From Meridianimarinicoccus aquatilis (GTDB lineage Bacteria > Pseudomonadota > Alphaproteobacteria > Rhodobacterales > Rhodobacteraceae): a stretch of 42,651 nt of DNA. Below, one piece after another: positions 25,337 through 33,279 of the stretch; within the stretch, counting starts at the first letter, position 1; each line of letters opens with the position of its first letter. The DNA is taken from contig NZ_SMZO01000025.1 of the NCBI RefSeq assembly GCF_004358675.1, positions 12,014 to 54,664 on the forward strand, in the 5' to 3' direction. The notes under the pieces are model-generated. The model saw only the letters and a list, made by a program, of their open reading frames with translations, was not told the origin of the DNA and searched no databases. The translations under genes and the position numbers were made by a program.

Positions 25337-25695
25337 GGATGCCGTTCCTCACCGAAACCCTTCGGGGCATTGAGTGCCCGCGCCGCCACACGCGAAGCTG
25401 TCTCGATGCGATATTCACTTCTCGCGTAATCCTCGACCCCTTCCAACGCCGCGTCGATGATCGTGCAGTTTCCGGCGGCCCGCAGCATCGGCTTGCCCCA
25501 GAAGACCATGATGGCGTTGCTGTCCATCAAACCCGAATAGACTGATATCGCCGCGTTAGGCAGCTCGTCAAAAGCCGGCACATCCCAAAGGTAGTCGTGA
25601 CACTCCGTCAGAACTTGCGTCCGCCGCTGGTCGAACGCCTGCGCCGGCATTGCCGTCAGCGCGAGGGTGGCGAAAAGGAGAAGGGGTTTGAGCAT
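25333..25695 (-). CDS. Small secreted protein of unknown function
   Basis: The 120-residue precursor starts with a clear signal peptide (LLLFATLALTAMPAQA, cleavage before FDQRR). The mature ~100 residues have two cysteines (ECHDYLW and GNCTII), which could form a disulphide in the periplasm, and a helical C-terminus. It is the first gene of a coupled pair with the 341-residue anchored protein. The S33 hydrolase gene ends about 55 bp upstream on the same strand, so all three may be co-transcribed. Confidence 0.65.
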   Translation of the reverse strand: MLKPLLLFATLALTAMPAQAFDQRRTQVLTECHDYLWDVPAFDELPNAAISVYSGLMDSNAIMVFWGKPMLRAAGNCTIIDAALEGVEDYARSEYRIETASRVAARALNAPKGFGEERHP

Positions 25696-25749
25696 CTTAC
25701 ACCTCCTTTTTGCTCATTAAGGCCGCCGAAGCAGCGATGGTGAATGATG

Positions 25750-27723
25750 TCAACGGACGTCCAGAAGACTTCCGTCAGGCATCAGATACGGCAACCGCAG
25801 GTCGCTCGCGCAAGATGTGTCGATGGTGCTGCCCGGGGCTTCAAGAAATGCCTCGCCGATATCGCGGGCGCATTGGCTGAACAGCAACGCGCCGTGGCCA
25901 GCCTCGGGGAAAACGATGGCCTGACTGTTGGGCAAAGTCTCGGCCACCAACGGCCCCCAAGAGGACGCGGTCTGTGTGTCAATCTCGCCTGAAAAGACAA
26001 GGACGGGAAGGTCGGACGTTACAGGCTCCAGCCAGTTGTCGCGGGGCCGTTCCTCGAACAGATCGCAGATTGTGAACATACTCGGAACCGGGTCGGTCAG
26101 CGCAGATGCGAGCAGCGGCCCCATGCCAACGCTCTCGGTCGTTTTCACGAACCCTTCCGCCGAATTGAACCCATCGATAAAATCTTCTTGGCAGGCATAA
26201 AGAAGCAATTCGAACTCACCCTCTGCCACGGCCTCCAGAGTCGCGTTGTCAACCGCGATCAGATCGAAGACACGCGCAACATCGTCAGCACCCAGCAGAG
26301 CGATCATCGATGACAAGCGCGCGGCGGTGAGATCGTCGAAATGAGTCCGGACCAGATCGATCAGGGCACCCGCGCTTGGCGTCACGAACCGGAGGCTGAG
26401 GTAGTCGCGCGAAAAAGCGACCTGATCTGAGCGCTCCGGCAGGGCGGCAAGTGCGCGCTCCAACTCGTCATCGAAGTATTCGCCAAAAGTGACAGGCGCA
26501 GCTGCAGCGTCAATGTCTTCTTCCAATTGCGCCAGCATTTGGGCGGCGGTTCCCGACGCGAGCTCGATCTGATCCAGTGCATTCACGAATGCCTGCGCCA
26601 AGGCTTGCTCATCCGAGGTCAAGCCGATCGCCGCAGCCAGCGCGTCTTCGGCAGAAGGCTGCGGCGGGATGGCTTCTTGGAGCATTTGGCGCAACATCGT
26701 CACGTCTCCCTGCTCTAGCTGGGTAACGAGGGCCGGCGCGTAGGTCGTGAAGCCGCGAGTGGTCGGGTCGGCCCAGTTGTTCCGCGCCGCGGTGAAGATT
26801 GAAAAAAGCGTTCGCCCATCCACAGTGGTGCCATCCACCTCTAGCGGAGTGTCCTGCAATTGCTCAGCAAGATCCCAGAACCGTTGGGAAATTTCCGGAT
26901 AAGCCTCTGCGCAGGTTGCATTCGCCTCGCACGGTGCAAAGGTATTGATAATCGACTGGCTGTGCGGCACGTAAAGCGTGTCATACAGCGCGACTTGTGG
27001 TGGGGCGACGCTGTCCAACACCACCGACCGCACTCTGTCGGGGGCTGTCCGCATCGTCTCCAGCGCCAGTTTGGTCCCGTAGGAGACGCCATAGATATTG
27101 TAGTCCCCATATCCCAATGCCGACATCACCGAGCCGACATCACGGGCATTCTGCGTCGTATTGAAAAGCGGCAAGTCAAAACCGCGCCCTTCAAGTTCGA
27201 GGATACACTCTGAGACGAGTCTGCCTTCAAGCTCTGGCATTTCGGCACCGGCAAGGCTGTCGGCGACGTCTTCAACGTTTTCCGCTAGCGTTTCAAAGCA
27301 ATCCATATCCGGACCACTCGCATCGACGCCACGCTGGTCGAACGCGATGACGTCCCGGCGCCCACGCAGGTGATCGAAGAACAAACTGACGGAAGCCACA
27401 GACTGTACGGTCCCACCGCCGGGCCCCCCATGCAAGTAAACGACCGGATCGGCCACCGGCGCGAGAGAATGCGCACGGTACACAATGAAGGCGAGGTTAA
27501 GGCGATCACCGTCAGGACTGTCGTGATCCTCTGGCACTGATATCGTGCCGCAGACGACCGTCTGCCCGTCGATCTCGCTTGGTGCCACCGGCCGTGTGCA
27601 TGGTGCCCGCGTGACCGGAAAGCGCGGATCGGGGCCACCGTTTAGCAGTTCCGGGAAAGTCGGTTCGTTCATCTCCCCGCCAAGCAGCGCCAGAAACACT
27701 GCCAAATACTGCTCTGGCGTCAT
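25750..27723 (-). CDS. Alpha/beta hydrolase, S33 family tripeptidyl-aminopeptidase-like
   Basis: The 657-residue protein has an alpha/beta-hydrolase fold split by a long helical cap. Visible are the oxyanion motif HGGPGGG (residues 98–104), DQRGVDASG, the nucleophile Ser214 in GVSYGT, and near the C-terminus SGEIDTQT and EAGHGALL with the Asp and His of the triad. The C-terminal part resembles the TAP-like domain of secreted proline/tripeptidyl aminopeptidases. Several cysteines suggest a periplasmic protein, yet the N-terminus has no classical signal peptide, so the 5' end may have been altered or the start may lie elsewhere. The start is preceded by GAGG at suitable spacing. Confidence 0.85.
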   Translation of the reverse strand: MTPEQYLAVFLALLGGEMNEPTFPELLNGGPDPRFPVTRAPCTRPVAPSEIDGQTVVCGTISVPEDHDSPDGDRLNLAFIVYRAHSLAPVADPVVYLHGGPGGGTVQSVASVSLFFDHLRGRRDVIAFDQRGVDASGPDMDCFETLAENVEDVADSLAGAEMPELEGRLVSECILELEGRGFDLPLFNTTQNARDVGSVMSALGYGDYNIYGVSYGTKLALETMRTAPDRVRSVVLDSVAPPQVALYDTLYVPHSQSIINTFAPCEANATCAEAYPEISQRFWDLAEQLQDTPLEVDGTTVDGRTLFSIFTAARNNWADPTTRGFTTYAPALVTQLEQGDVTMLRQMLQEAIPPQPSAEDALAAAIGLTSDEQALAQAFVNALDQIELASGTAAQMLAQLEEDIDAAAAPVTFGEYFDDELERALAALPERSDQVAFSRDYLSLRFVTPSAGALIDLVRTHFDDLTAARLSSMIALLGADDVARVFDLIAVDNATLEAVAEGEFELLLYACQEDFIDGFNSAEGFVKTTESVGMGPLLASALTDPVPSMFTICDLFEERPRDNWLEPVTSDLPVLVFSGEIDTQTASSWGPLVAETLPNSQAIVFPEAGHGALLFSQCARDIGEAFLEAPGSTIDTSCASDLRLPYLMPDGSLLDVR

Positions 27724-28247
27724 TGGTGAACCTCGTGGACGACATATTGAAGCGAGACAACGGTACTACAGACTTTGCAAGGAATCCACGCTGATCCGTT
27801 TTGCGATCGCCACAACAGAGCTGTATCAGCTTTGGACCGCTGGAAAGTCCGGTCATCACGAATGGTGGGCTTTTCAAGCCAATCACGTACTTTCAACAAC
27901 TGCCAATCAACAGTAAGCGTGAATGTCGAAGTTTCACCCATTTCTGAACGCTCTTGCATCAGTCGTTGCATGCGCGGCCAGTCAGCTTTCTCGCTTCCTG
28001 CAAGCGCCCTATCGGCGCAGAACGGTCTGTGCTCGGCCACTTCGAACGCCCCAGATGCTCTTTAAGAAAGGCTGAATGAAGTGTTGTCGCAGACGCTCGC
28101 CTCGACGCATGGGTCGGCACCCATCGCCGTCTTGTCGATGCGCACGGACGCGTGACACTGCATTGCGGCTGCGGGCTTTGCAAACCCTGACGCAGGCACG
28201 CCAATGGACTGCGCGTTGCCTTTCCAGATCGGAAGAAACACGAAGAT
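27724..28247. other. Region without a convincing gene upstream of the S33 hydrolase
   Basis: A minus-strand frame of 106 codons (28,040–27,720) ends in an ATGA overlap with the hydrolase start, but its product, rich in Arg and Trp, looks like an out-of-frame translation and matches no family I know. Other frames (28,204–27,959; 28,310–28,062) are equally unconvincing. The sequence probably holds the hydrolase promoter and decayed DNA. Confidence 0.4.
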
Positions 28248-28508
28248 GATCACAGCCTTCAAGTGGTCGAGGAAGGGCGGCGCGGATTGGACGATGCGTG
28301 GTCCCCGCACCTGGCTGACATCGCGGCTCGGCTTCCGAACGACAAAACCATGACCCTATGGCAATTCGCTCGACACACAGCCGGGGTCTTCACCTATACC
28401 GACAATGCCCCTGATGGAACGCCGGGCCTGATGGAAGGTGTCGTGACAGATCGCGCCGCGCTTCTGAGGCAAGTCGTCCCGCAGGACATGATCGATTTCG
28501 CGCAATAG
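28248..28508 (+). pseudogene. Fragment of a class C beta-lactamase/serine hydrolase family gene
   Basis: The frame reads SLQVVEEGRRGLDDAWSPHL, then ADIAARLPNDKTMTLWQFARHTAGVFTYTD, GLMEG and PQDMIDFAQ before a stop. This matches the region after the catalytic SxxK of penicillin-binding-protein-like hydrolases (the LVEEGRLxLDDP…RQLxxHTSG segment). The N-terminal signal peptide, the SxxK itself, the YxN motif and the entire C-terminal half are missing. It is a short remnant truncated at both ends. Confidence 0.72.
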
Positions 28509-28619
28509 ACCCATTTTTTCGCATCCCTCAACAGGCTAGTCAGAAAAATGGAGTGGCTTTGACGAACGTGTGTTCCGTTTTCAGACGGCCAGAACCTAGG
28601 GATACGTTGGGGCGAAGCA

Positions 28620-29468
28620 GTGCTTCAGAACATTCAAAACTGGGCTGACAAAAAGCCATTGGCGGTCGCTAGCCTGTTTCTGCTCGCGGCAGCGTTATAC
28701 TTTCTCGCACCAATCGTCTTTTCTGATCCGTCGCAATTATTCGGCCATGGAGGCAGGGATGTCGGCACCGATAGTTTCGCTCAGGTTCTCTGGCCTGAAA
28801 TGAGACTAGCGGTCGCCATCATGTTGGCCGTCATGCTTGTCGGGATGGGCCGACGAACCGGGCTGACGACCTGGCCAAAAGCACCAGCGCTCCTTTTGAC
28901 CTTCCCTTTTGTTGCATTCTGTATCTTCGTGATATTCACCCCCCTGCTTGTGAACAGGACTGGCCTTGATGGTGTCACGCTTTCGCCGTCAGACTGGAAA
29001 AGCATCTGGACCACTTGCATCGTGGCGGTGCTGGTGGGCTTCTTTGAAGAACTCCTGTTCAGGGGTATACTTCTTCGATCCTTGATGACCCGCATGAATG
29101 CTGCGCTGGCCGTGATTGTCGCTGCGATCGTTTTTGGCCTGTTTCACTATGTGAACTGGGTCAGCGGGCAGCCCCTCGGCATCACCACAATGCAGGTCCT
29201 TGGCGCGATGGCGGGTGGCCTTCTCTTCGGTGCCATCGTTCTGTGGACGGGATCGCTTTGGCCTTCGGTTTTCCTGCACGGCCTGTGGGATGCAAGCGTG
29301 TCTGTCTCTCAGACGCTTCAGCTTGACCTTTCCCCCAAAGGCGAGGTGACCGAGGTAACCCTCGATCCGCTCTCTGTCCTGACCAACCCGGAATTTGTTT
29401 ACGGCGCACTCCTGTTGGCGGTATGGCTGCTCGTTGACAGTCGCAGGCGGCGCACCGGAACAAAGTGA
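28620..29468 (+). CDS. CPBP family intramembrane metalloprotease
   Basis: The 282-residue membrane protein has about seven to eight hydrophobic segments and the CPBP (Abi/CAAX-protease-like) motifs: E143, E144 and R148 in FFEELLFRG, H176 in FGLFHYVN and H220 in VFLHGLWD. Family members act as glutamate/histidine intramembrane proteases; some process prenylated or bacteriocin-related peptides, but the substrate is unknown. The GTG start at 28,620 is preceded by GGGGCGAA. It stands alone, between a beta-lactamase-family remnant and a lipoprotein gene on the opposite strand. Confidence 0.9.
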   Translation: MLQNIQNWADKKPLAVASLFLLAAALYFLAPIVFSDPSQLFGHGGRDVGTDSFAQVLWPEMRLAVAIMLAVMLVGMGRRTGLTTWPKAPALLLTFPFVAFCIFVIFTPLLVNRTGLDGVTLSPSDWKSIWTTCIVAVLVGFFEELLFRGILLRSLMTRMNAALAVIVAAIVFGLFHYVNWVSGQPLGITTMQVLGAMAGGLLFGAIVLWTGSLWPSVFLHGLWDASVSVSQTLQLDLSPKGEVTEVTLDPLSVLTNPEFVYGALLLAVWLLVDSRRRRTGTK

Positions 29469-29601
29469 ATTGATGCCCTAATGTCTGAAGCATTGTTCAG
29501 AGCGACGCAAAGAGCACGATCAGACGGCGGCAAACGACTCATACCTCGGGAAAATCAACGCAATCTCAAAGCCCCGATAATATTGCAGCCTTCGATAAAT
29601 C

Positions 29602-29659
29602 AGCGCGACCATCGTTTCACCACACAGCGTCATGTCAGACTTGAGCGCGACCATCGTTT
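29602..29659 (+). repeat. Short direct repeat with an overlapping inverted repeat
   Basis: AGCGCGACCATCGTTT occurs exactly at 29,602–29,617 and 29,644–29,659, start to start 42 bp. Around the second copy, GTCAGACT (29,634–29,641) and AGTCTGAC (29,675–29,682) form an 8-bp inverted repeat. The surrounding stretch 29,469–29,733 has no convincing gene. Confidence 0.6.
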
Positions 29660-29733
29660 TACAATCTACCGCCCAGTCTGACGAGTCCACCGAAACGAAA
29701 AGATGAAACGCGCCGATGTTCTATGGGCTCGTG

Positions 29734-30132
29734 TCATTGCTCGAGTGCAGCCAGCCCAGATGTATCAATACCGCTCATGATGTCTCTGGCGTCGATACCG
29801 TCTGCGCCGTGGCTACTATTCATCCCCGCAGCGATAGCCCCACCAATGGCAATAGCAGTTGCTTCGTTCTGGCGCTCCTGACCCCGACAACTGAGATAAC
29901 CGTAGTCCCACCCCGTTCGATAGTCACCATTTGATGAATAGGCACCGTCGTCCAACGAACGCTGGGCCACAGGGTCGCCGCCCGCACGTTTTCCGCTGGG
30001 ACACCCGTCATGGAATCCTGCAACATACGCCGCTGAATAGCCGTGCTGACGCAGCGTTTCCTCGCTCCTTTGCTGAGTTGCGCAACCTACGAGCAGCGCC
30101 CCAGCCGACAAGATGACAATCCTTTTCATCAT
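29734..30132 (-). CDS. Predicted lipoprotein with repeated Gly/Tyr/Cys motifs
   Basis: The 132-residue precursor has a lipoprotein signal (IVILSAGALLVGC, lipidated Cys at residue 17). The mature part has two similar units, YVAGFHDGCPSGKRAG and YRTGWDYGYLSC, each with an aromatic-x-x-G pattern and a Cys that might pair with each other. The C-terminus is Gly/Ala-rich. It would sit in the outer or inner membrane facing the periplasm. The function is unknown and no neighbour suggests one. Confidence 0.72.
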   Translation of the reverse strand: MMKRIVILSAGALLVGCATQQRSEETLRQHGYSAAYVAGFHDGCPSGKRAGGDPVAQRSLDDGAYSSNGDYRTGWDYGYLSCRGQERQNEATAIAIGGAIAAGMNSSHGADGIDARDIMSGIDTSGLAALEQ

Positions 30133-30487
30133 TCGCTTTTATCTCTTTCCGCTGCGGATACGGCGTAGAAACCGTCATCTGCTCCATTTTCAAGACGATC
30201 AATCCACGGCTCGTCAATCGTGGGACGCCATGCTGCTAAGACCTGACGCACCAAACCAGATTTCACAGAAAACACTTTACCGCGCCCTGTAAACTAAACA
30301 TTTGAGCATCGTGCAGTATTTATACCGTTGTGCTTGGGCCGGACCTTGGCCGCGCAGCGCATGACCCCCCCGGTCTGGCGGCAAGTGCCACTGACGATCA
30401 CAGTTTCCAATCGAATGCGTGGCTGCACGCATTAACCTCCTGTCGCGAGGGTCCACCACATATCTTAGACGCCAAATTGTTTCAGCT
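30133..30487. other. Region without a recognisable gene upstream of the lipoprotein
   Basis: I see no tRNA, hairpin with T-run, or ORF resembling a known family. It must hold the lipoprotein promoter. Frames reading across 30,277–30,579 are shadows of, or extensions into, the flgN-like gene. Confidence 0.4.
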
Positions 30488-30835
30488 TCACACTCGCCGA
30501 AGGGTTCGCGAAACGTTGGGCGTTTTTGTGCGGGCCCCGCAGCTTGAGTAGTGGCCGGTTCCACCATCAAGGCGCTCAACTTCGCCCAAGCGCCGCATAG
30601 CAGCCTTCAAACCTTCACCGGCAGCCTCGGCGAGGCGCTGATTCGATCTGGATCGCGCGAGAATACGCTCGACGCGCGCTGTGCCTGATTCCCGGCCCGG
30701 CAGGGATGTGGCGAGACTCATTTTCTCAAGATTCAACTCCTCAAGAGCCTCGAACCGACCTGCCAACAAGCTCGTTCTTTCCCGCTCAAGATTTACCTCC
30801 AAAAGCGTCAACGGATCTTTCATGGCACCGCTCAT
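30488..30835 (-). CDS. flgN: FlgN-like flagellar export chaperone
   Basis: The 115-residue product is mainly helical, beginning DPLTLLEVNLERERTSLLAGRFEALEELNLEKMSLATSL, the pattern of FlgN-type chaperones that hold hook-filament junction proteins FlgK and FlgL before export. The C-terminal end is basic, ending RTLRRV. Its start overlaps the stop of the flgJ-like gene by 4 bp. The call depends on weak sequence similarity plus this flagellar context. Confidence 0.7.
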   Translation of the reverse strand: MSGAMKDPLTLLEVNLERERTSLLAGRFEALEELNLEKMSLATSLPGRESGTARVERILARSRSNQRLAEAAGEGLKAAMRRLGEVERLDGGTGHYSSCGARTKTPNVSRTLRRV

Positions 30836-31146
30836 TTCTCACGCGCCTTGAGTGCTTGAAAGATGGACTCGGCAAGGCCGATCCCACCTGCCTCAGCCAT
30901 TCTTTCAGCCTGTTTTTCTCTAAGAAACGATCCAAATTGCTCTTCACCTTCACCGCCAGAGAAACCAGATTCTTCGCTGCCAATACCAACATTTCGACCG
31001 AGCCCGGCATGCTTCAACATTTCAGACAGAAACTGAGATTCGAGTTTGATCGCAACCTTTCTCAAAGCTGTATCCGGGGCACGGTCTGTGATCTGACCGC
31101 TGGTGGTTTGCAGCGGCGTAGTCGCAGGGCTTGTCATGATTTGCAT
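30832..31146 (-). CDS. flgJ: FlgJ-like rod-binding protein (N-terminal domain only)
   Basis: From ATG 31146 the product is 104 residues: a short variable start, then the rod-binding domain (ALRKVAIKLESQFLSEMLKHAG…SGFSGGEGEEQFGSFLREKQAERMAEAGGIGLAESIFQALK). As usual in alphaproteobacteria, the muramidase half seen in enteric FlgJ is absent. It acts as the rod cap during assembly in the periplasm. ATG 31146 is chosen because GGAG lies 6 nt upstream; the open frame continues upstream to 31,257 without conserved content. Divergent from fliK. Confidence 0.88.
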   Translation of the reverse strand: MQIMTSPATTPLQTTSGQITDRAPDTALRKVAIKLESQFLSEMLKHAGLGRNVGIGSEESGFSGGEGEEQFGSFLREKQAERMAEAGGIGLAESIFQALKAREK

Positions 31147-31193
31147 AGGAAACTCCATTCTTTGGACCGATGCGCCAACATCGACCATGTCTG

Positions 31194-31208
31194 GTAAACA
31201 TTCGGTAA
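31194..31208. promoter_or_regulatory. CtrA-like repeat in the flgJ/fliK divergent promoter region
   Basis: GTAA at 31,194–31,197 and GTAA at 31,205–31,208 are separated by exactly 7 nt, the same layout as the pairs at 16,795 and 23,761. Each half differs from TTAA by one base. The evidence is the recurrence, not this single match. Confidence 0.3.
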
Positions 31209-31251
31209 GGCTGTTGCGCGATTGTTTCAAAAAGCGAACGCAGGATTCCAG

Positions 31252-32487
31252 ATGCAATCAGAAATACCTCAGCCACCCATGCGAATGGCCGCGCCACATC
31301 GGCTCGACGGTTCCCAAACCGTTAAACCCACCGTACCCGAGCCTGAAAAACCGGCCGATGATGCCGATTTCGGCTTGGCATGGCTTGGGACAAACACTCC
31401 AAGTCCAGAAGGCCAAACCCCAGTCACGATGGAGTATGCGCCCCGCACCGCACCGCCACATTGGGCGAACGCTGCAACTGTCGAACATTCCAATGCGAGA
31501 CCACAAGGCGATTCGCCAGCCGTTTTCGGGCAAATGACGCCTGAGTCGGGCGACCAGGTCACACAGTTGACCGCATCCGCACCAACGGCTGGGGCACACT
31601 CGAAAAATGAAAATGTGCCGACCGCAGAATTCGCCGCGGTCCACAAATCTCAACTGCCTGAAAAAACTGCCGCGCCGGCCGTGCCGCCCCCCGCCACAGA
31701 AACCGCAACCACAGGTGCACGTCCTGACGCAAATCCAAACGCAGCGCTCATTTCACAAGGCGCGTCACCGCAAGCTGCATCCGCGCAAGACCGGACCCTG
31801 CGCTCCGGAGCGCAGAACCTAACTCCACACTCCGCATCCAGTGAAGAATTAAGAGGAAATTCAACGCCAAAACCCGAACCATCAGCTCGTCAGGTAACAC
31901 CCGCCGTCGCTCTCCCACAAACGACTGCGGTTCCGGCACCCCCAGAAAAAACGTCGCTTCCCGGCGATTTTGAAGTACATGACGCAGCGCTAGAAGACAT
32001 TGAATTTCGCCATCTGGACAACGCCAAATCAGACCAAATTCGAACTGAAGCCCCAAAACTCGACACCGTTCGCAGTGAAATGGGGCGCCATGCCAGCACG
32101 CAGATTGTGGATGCCGTTCGCCAAGGTCGTGACGGCGTAATTGAGGTTTCTCTCAGCCCGGAAGAACTGGGCCGGGTGAAACTGACTTTGACAGGCAATG
32201 ATGGGCAGATGCATGTCTTTGTGCAGTCCGACAGGCCCGAAACACAGGAATTGCTCAGGCGCCACATCGCCCAACTGCAGCAAGATTTCCGTGATCTCGG
32301 CTATGCTGATGTTTCATTTGATTTTGGCAATTCGGAACAACGCAGCGGGCAATTTGCGGAAAATAGTCCTGAGGCATCCGACTCATATGCGGAAACACAC
32401 CCAAACTCCGAAACAAAAAACCCGGCAAGCTCTGACGCATCTCGTTCTCGCACGCTTGCCACCGCAAACCTGGATCTGCGGCTTTAA
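31252..32487 (+). CDS. fliK: Flagellar hook-length control protein FliK
   Basis: The 411-residue product has a long low-complexity N-terminal region rich in Pro, Thr, Ala and Ser (about residues 1–270), which acts as the molecular ruler in FliK. The C-terminal Flg_hook domain is clear: STQIVDAVRQGRDGVIEVSLSPEELGRVKLTL, VFVQSDRPETQELLRRHIAQLQQDFRDLGY. It is exported and switches substrate specificity when the hook is long enough. ATG 31252 follows AGGA at 6 nt; an in-frame TTG lies 30 nt upstream. flgD follows by 15 bp. Confidence 0.92.
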   Translation: MQSEIPQPPMRMAAPHRLDGSQTVKPTVPEPEKPADDADFGLAWLGTNTPSPEGQTPVTMEYAPRTAPPHWANAATVEHSNARPQGDSPAVFGQMTPESGDQVTQLTASAPTAGAHSKNENVPTAEFAAVHKSQLPEKTAAPAVPPPATETATTGARPDANPNAALISQGASPQAASAQDRTLRSGAQNLTPHSASSEELRGNSTPKPEPSARQVTPAVALPQTTAVPAPPEKTSLPGDFEVHDAALEDIEFRHLDNAKSDQIRTEAPKLDTVRSEMGRHASTQIVDAVRQGRDGVIEVSLSPEELGRVKLTLTGNDGQMHVFVQSDRPETQELLRRHIAQLQQDFRDLGYADVSFDFGNSEQRSGQFAENSPEASDSYAETHPNSETKNPASSDASRSRTLATANLDLRL

Positions 32488-32502
32488 AAAAGGATTAGAT
32501 GC

Positions 32503-33168
32503 ATGGAAATTTCAAGCACAACCACTGCTGCGACCCAGTCCACAACGACATCTGCGACCGATAACAGCAGCGAGTCGGCGCTGAGTTCAGACTTTGAAAC
32601 GTTTTTGAAGATGCTCACGACCCAAATGCAGAATCAGGACCCGCTCAACCCGATCGAATCTTCCGATTTTGCGGTTCAACTCGCGACGTTTTCCGGCGTG
32701 GAACAGCAAGTACAGACCAATAATCTGCTGCGCGGCCTAGGTGCCGACAGTTCCCTTGGCGGGCTTTCGCAGCACGCCTCTTGGGTCGGGATGGATGCTC
32801 GTGTTGACGGTCCGATCTATTTCGGCGGCTCCCCGGTAGACGTGTACTACGACCTTCCGCTGGATGCCGCGTCGGCCGAACTGATCGTGTCCGGGCCGAG
32901 TGGCCAGGAATTGCACAGATCTTCGATTTCCGGGGCAGGCCCGCTGGCATGGGATGGTGTTTCACCAACGGGCACACAGCTCTTGGCGGGAAGCTATAAC
33001 CTGTCCATAGAAACCCGGACCCTATCTGGGCAATCGGAAACCTTGCCGGTCAGCAGCTATGCCCGCATCACCGAAGTTCAATCGGGAACAGATGGTCCGT
33101 TGGTGGTTCTCGACAGTGGTGAAATTGTGTCCACTTCGGGCATCACCGCTTTGCGAAACGGCAGTTGA
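32503..33168 (+). CDS. flgD: Flagellar hook capping protein FlgD
   Basis: The 221-residue protein has the FlgD signature near its N-terminus: DFETFLKMLTTQMQNQDPLNPIESSDFAVQLATFSGVEQQVQTN. A beta-rich C-terminal part follows (LIVSGPSGQELHR…WDGVSPTGTQLLAGSYNLSI), including the FlgD FnIII-like segment. FlgD caps the growing hook so FlgE can polymerise. It is 15 bp downstream of fliK, but no flgE follows; a phosphotransferase gene comes next. Confidence 0.95.
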   Translation: MEISSTTTAATQSTTTSATDNSSESALSSDFETFLKMLTTQMQNQDPLNPIESSDFAVQLATFSGVEQQVQTNNLLRGLGADSSLGGLSQHASWVGMDARVDGPIYFGGSPVDVYYDLPLDAASAELIVSGPSGQELHRSSISGAGPLAWDGVSPTGTQLLAGSYNLSIETRTLSGQSETLPVSSYARITEVQSGTDGPLVVLDSGEIVSTSGITALRNGS

Positions 33169-33279
33169 CTGCCTGCCTCGGCGTTCTCAAATCCGCAGCA
33201 TCCGGGTTTTTGCCTTGTTCGGACCCGGGCGCCAAGGGTACTGCGGACGCGTAATGTTGGGCCAGACAGGGCACTTTTC

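Noticed and set aside
27720-28040. 106-codon minus-strand frame with ATGA overlap to the S33 hydrolase
   Set aside because: The product has no coding-like character or recognisable domain, and competing frames in the same stretch are equally long; I left it as a note only.
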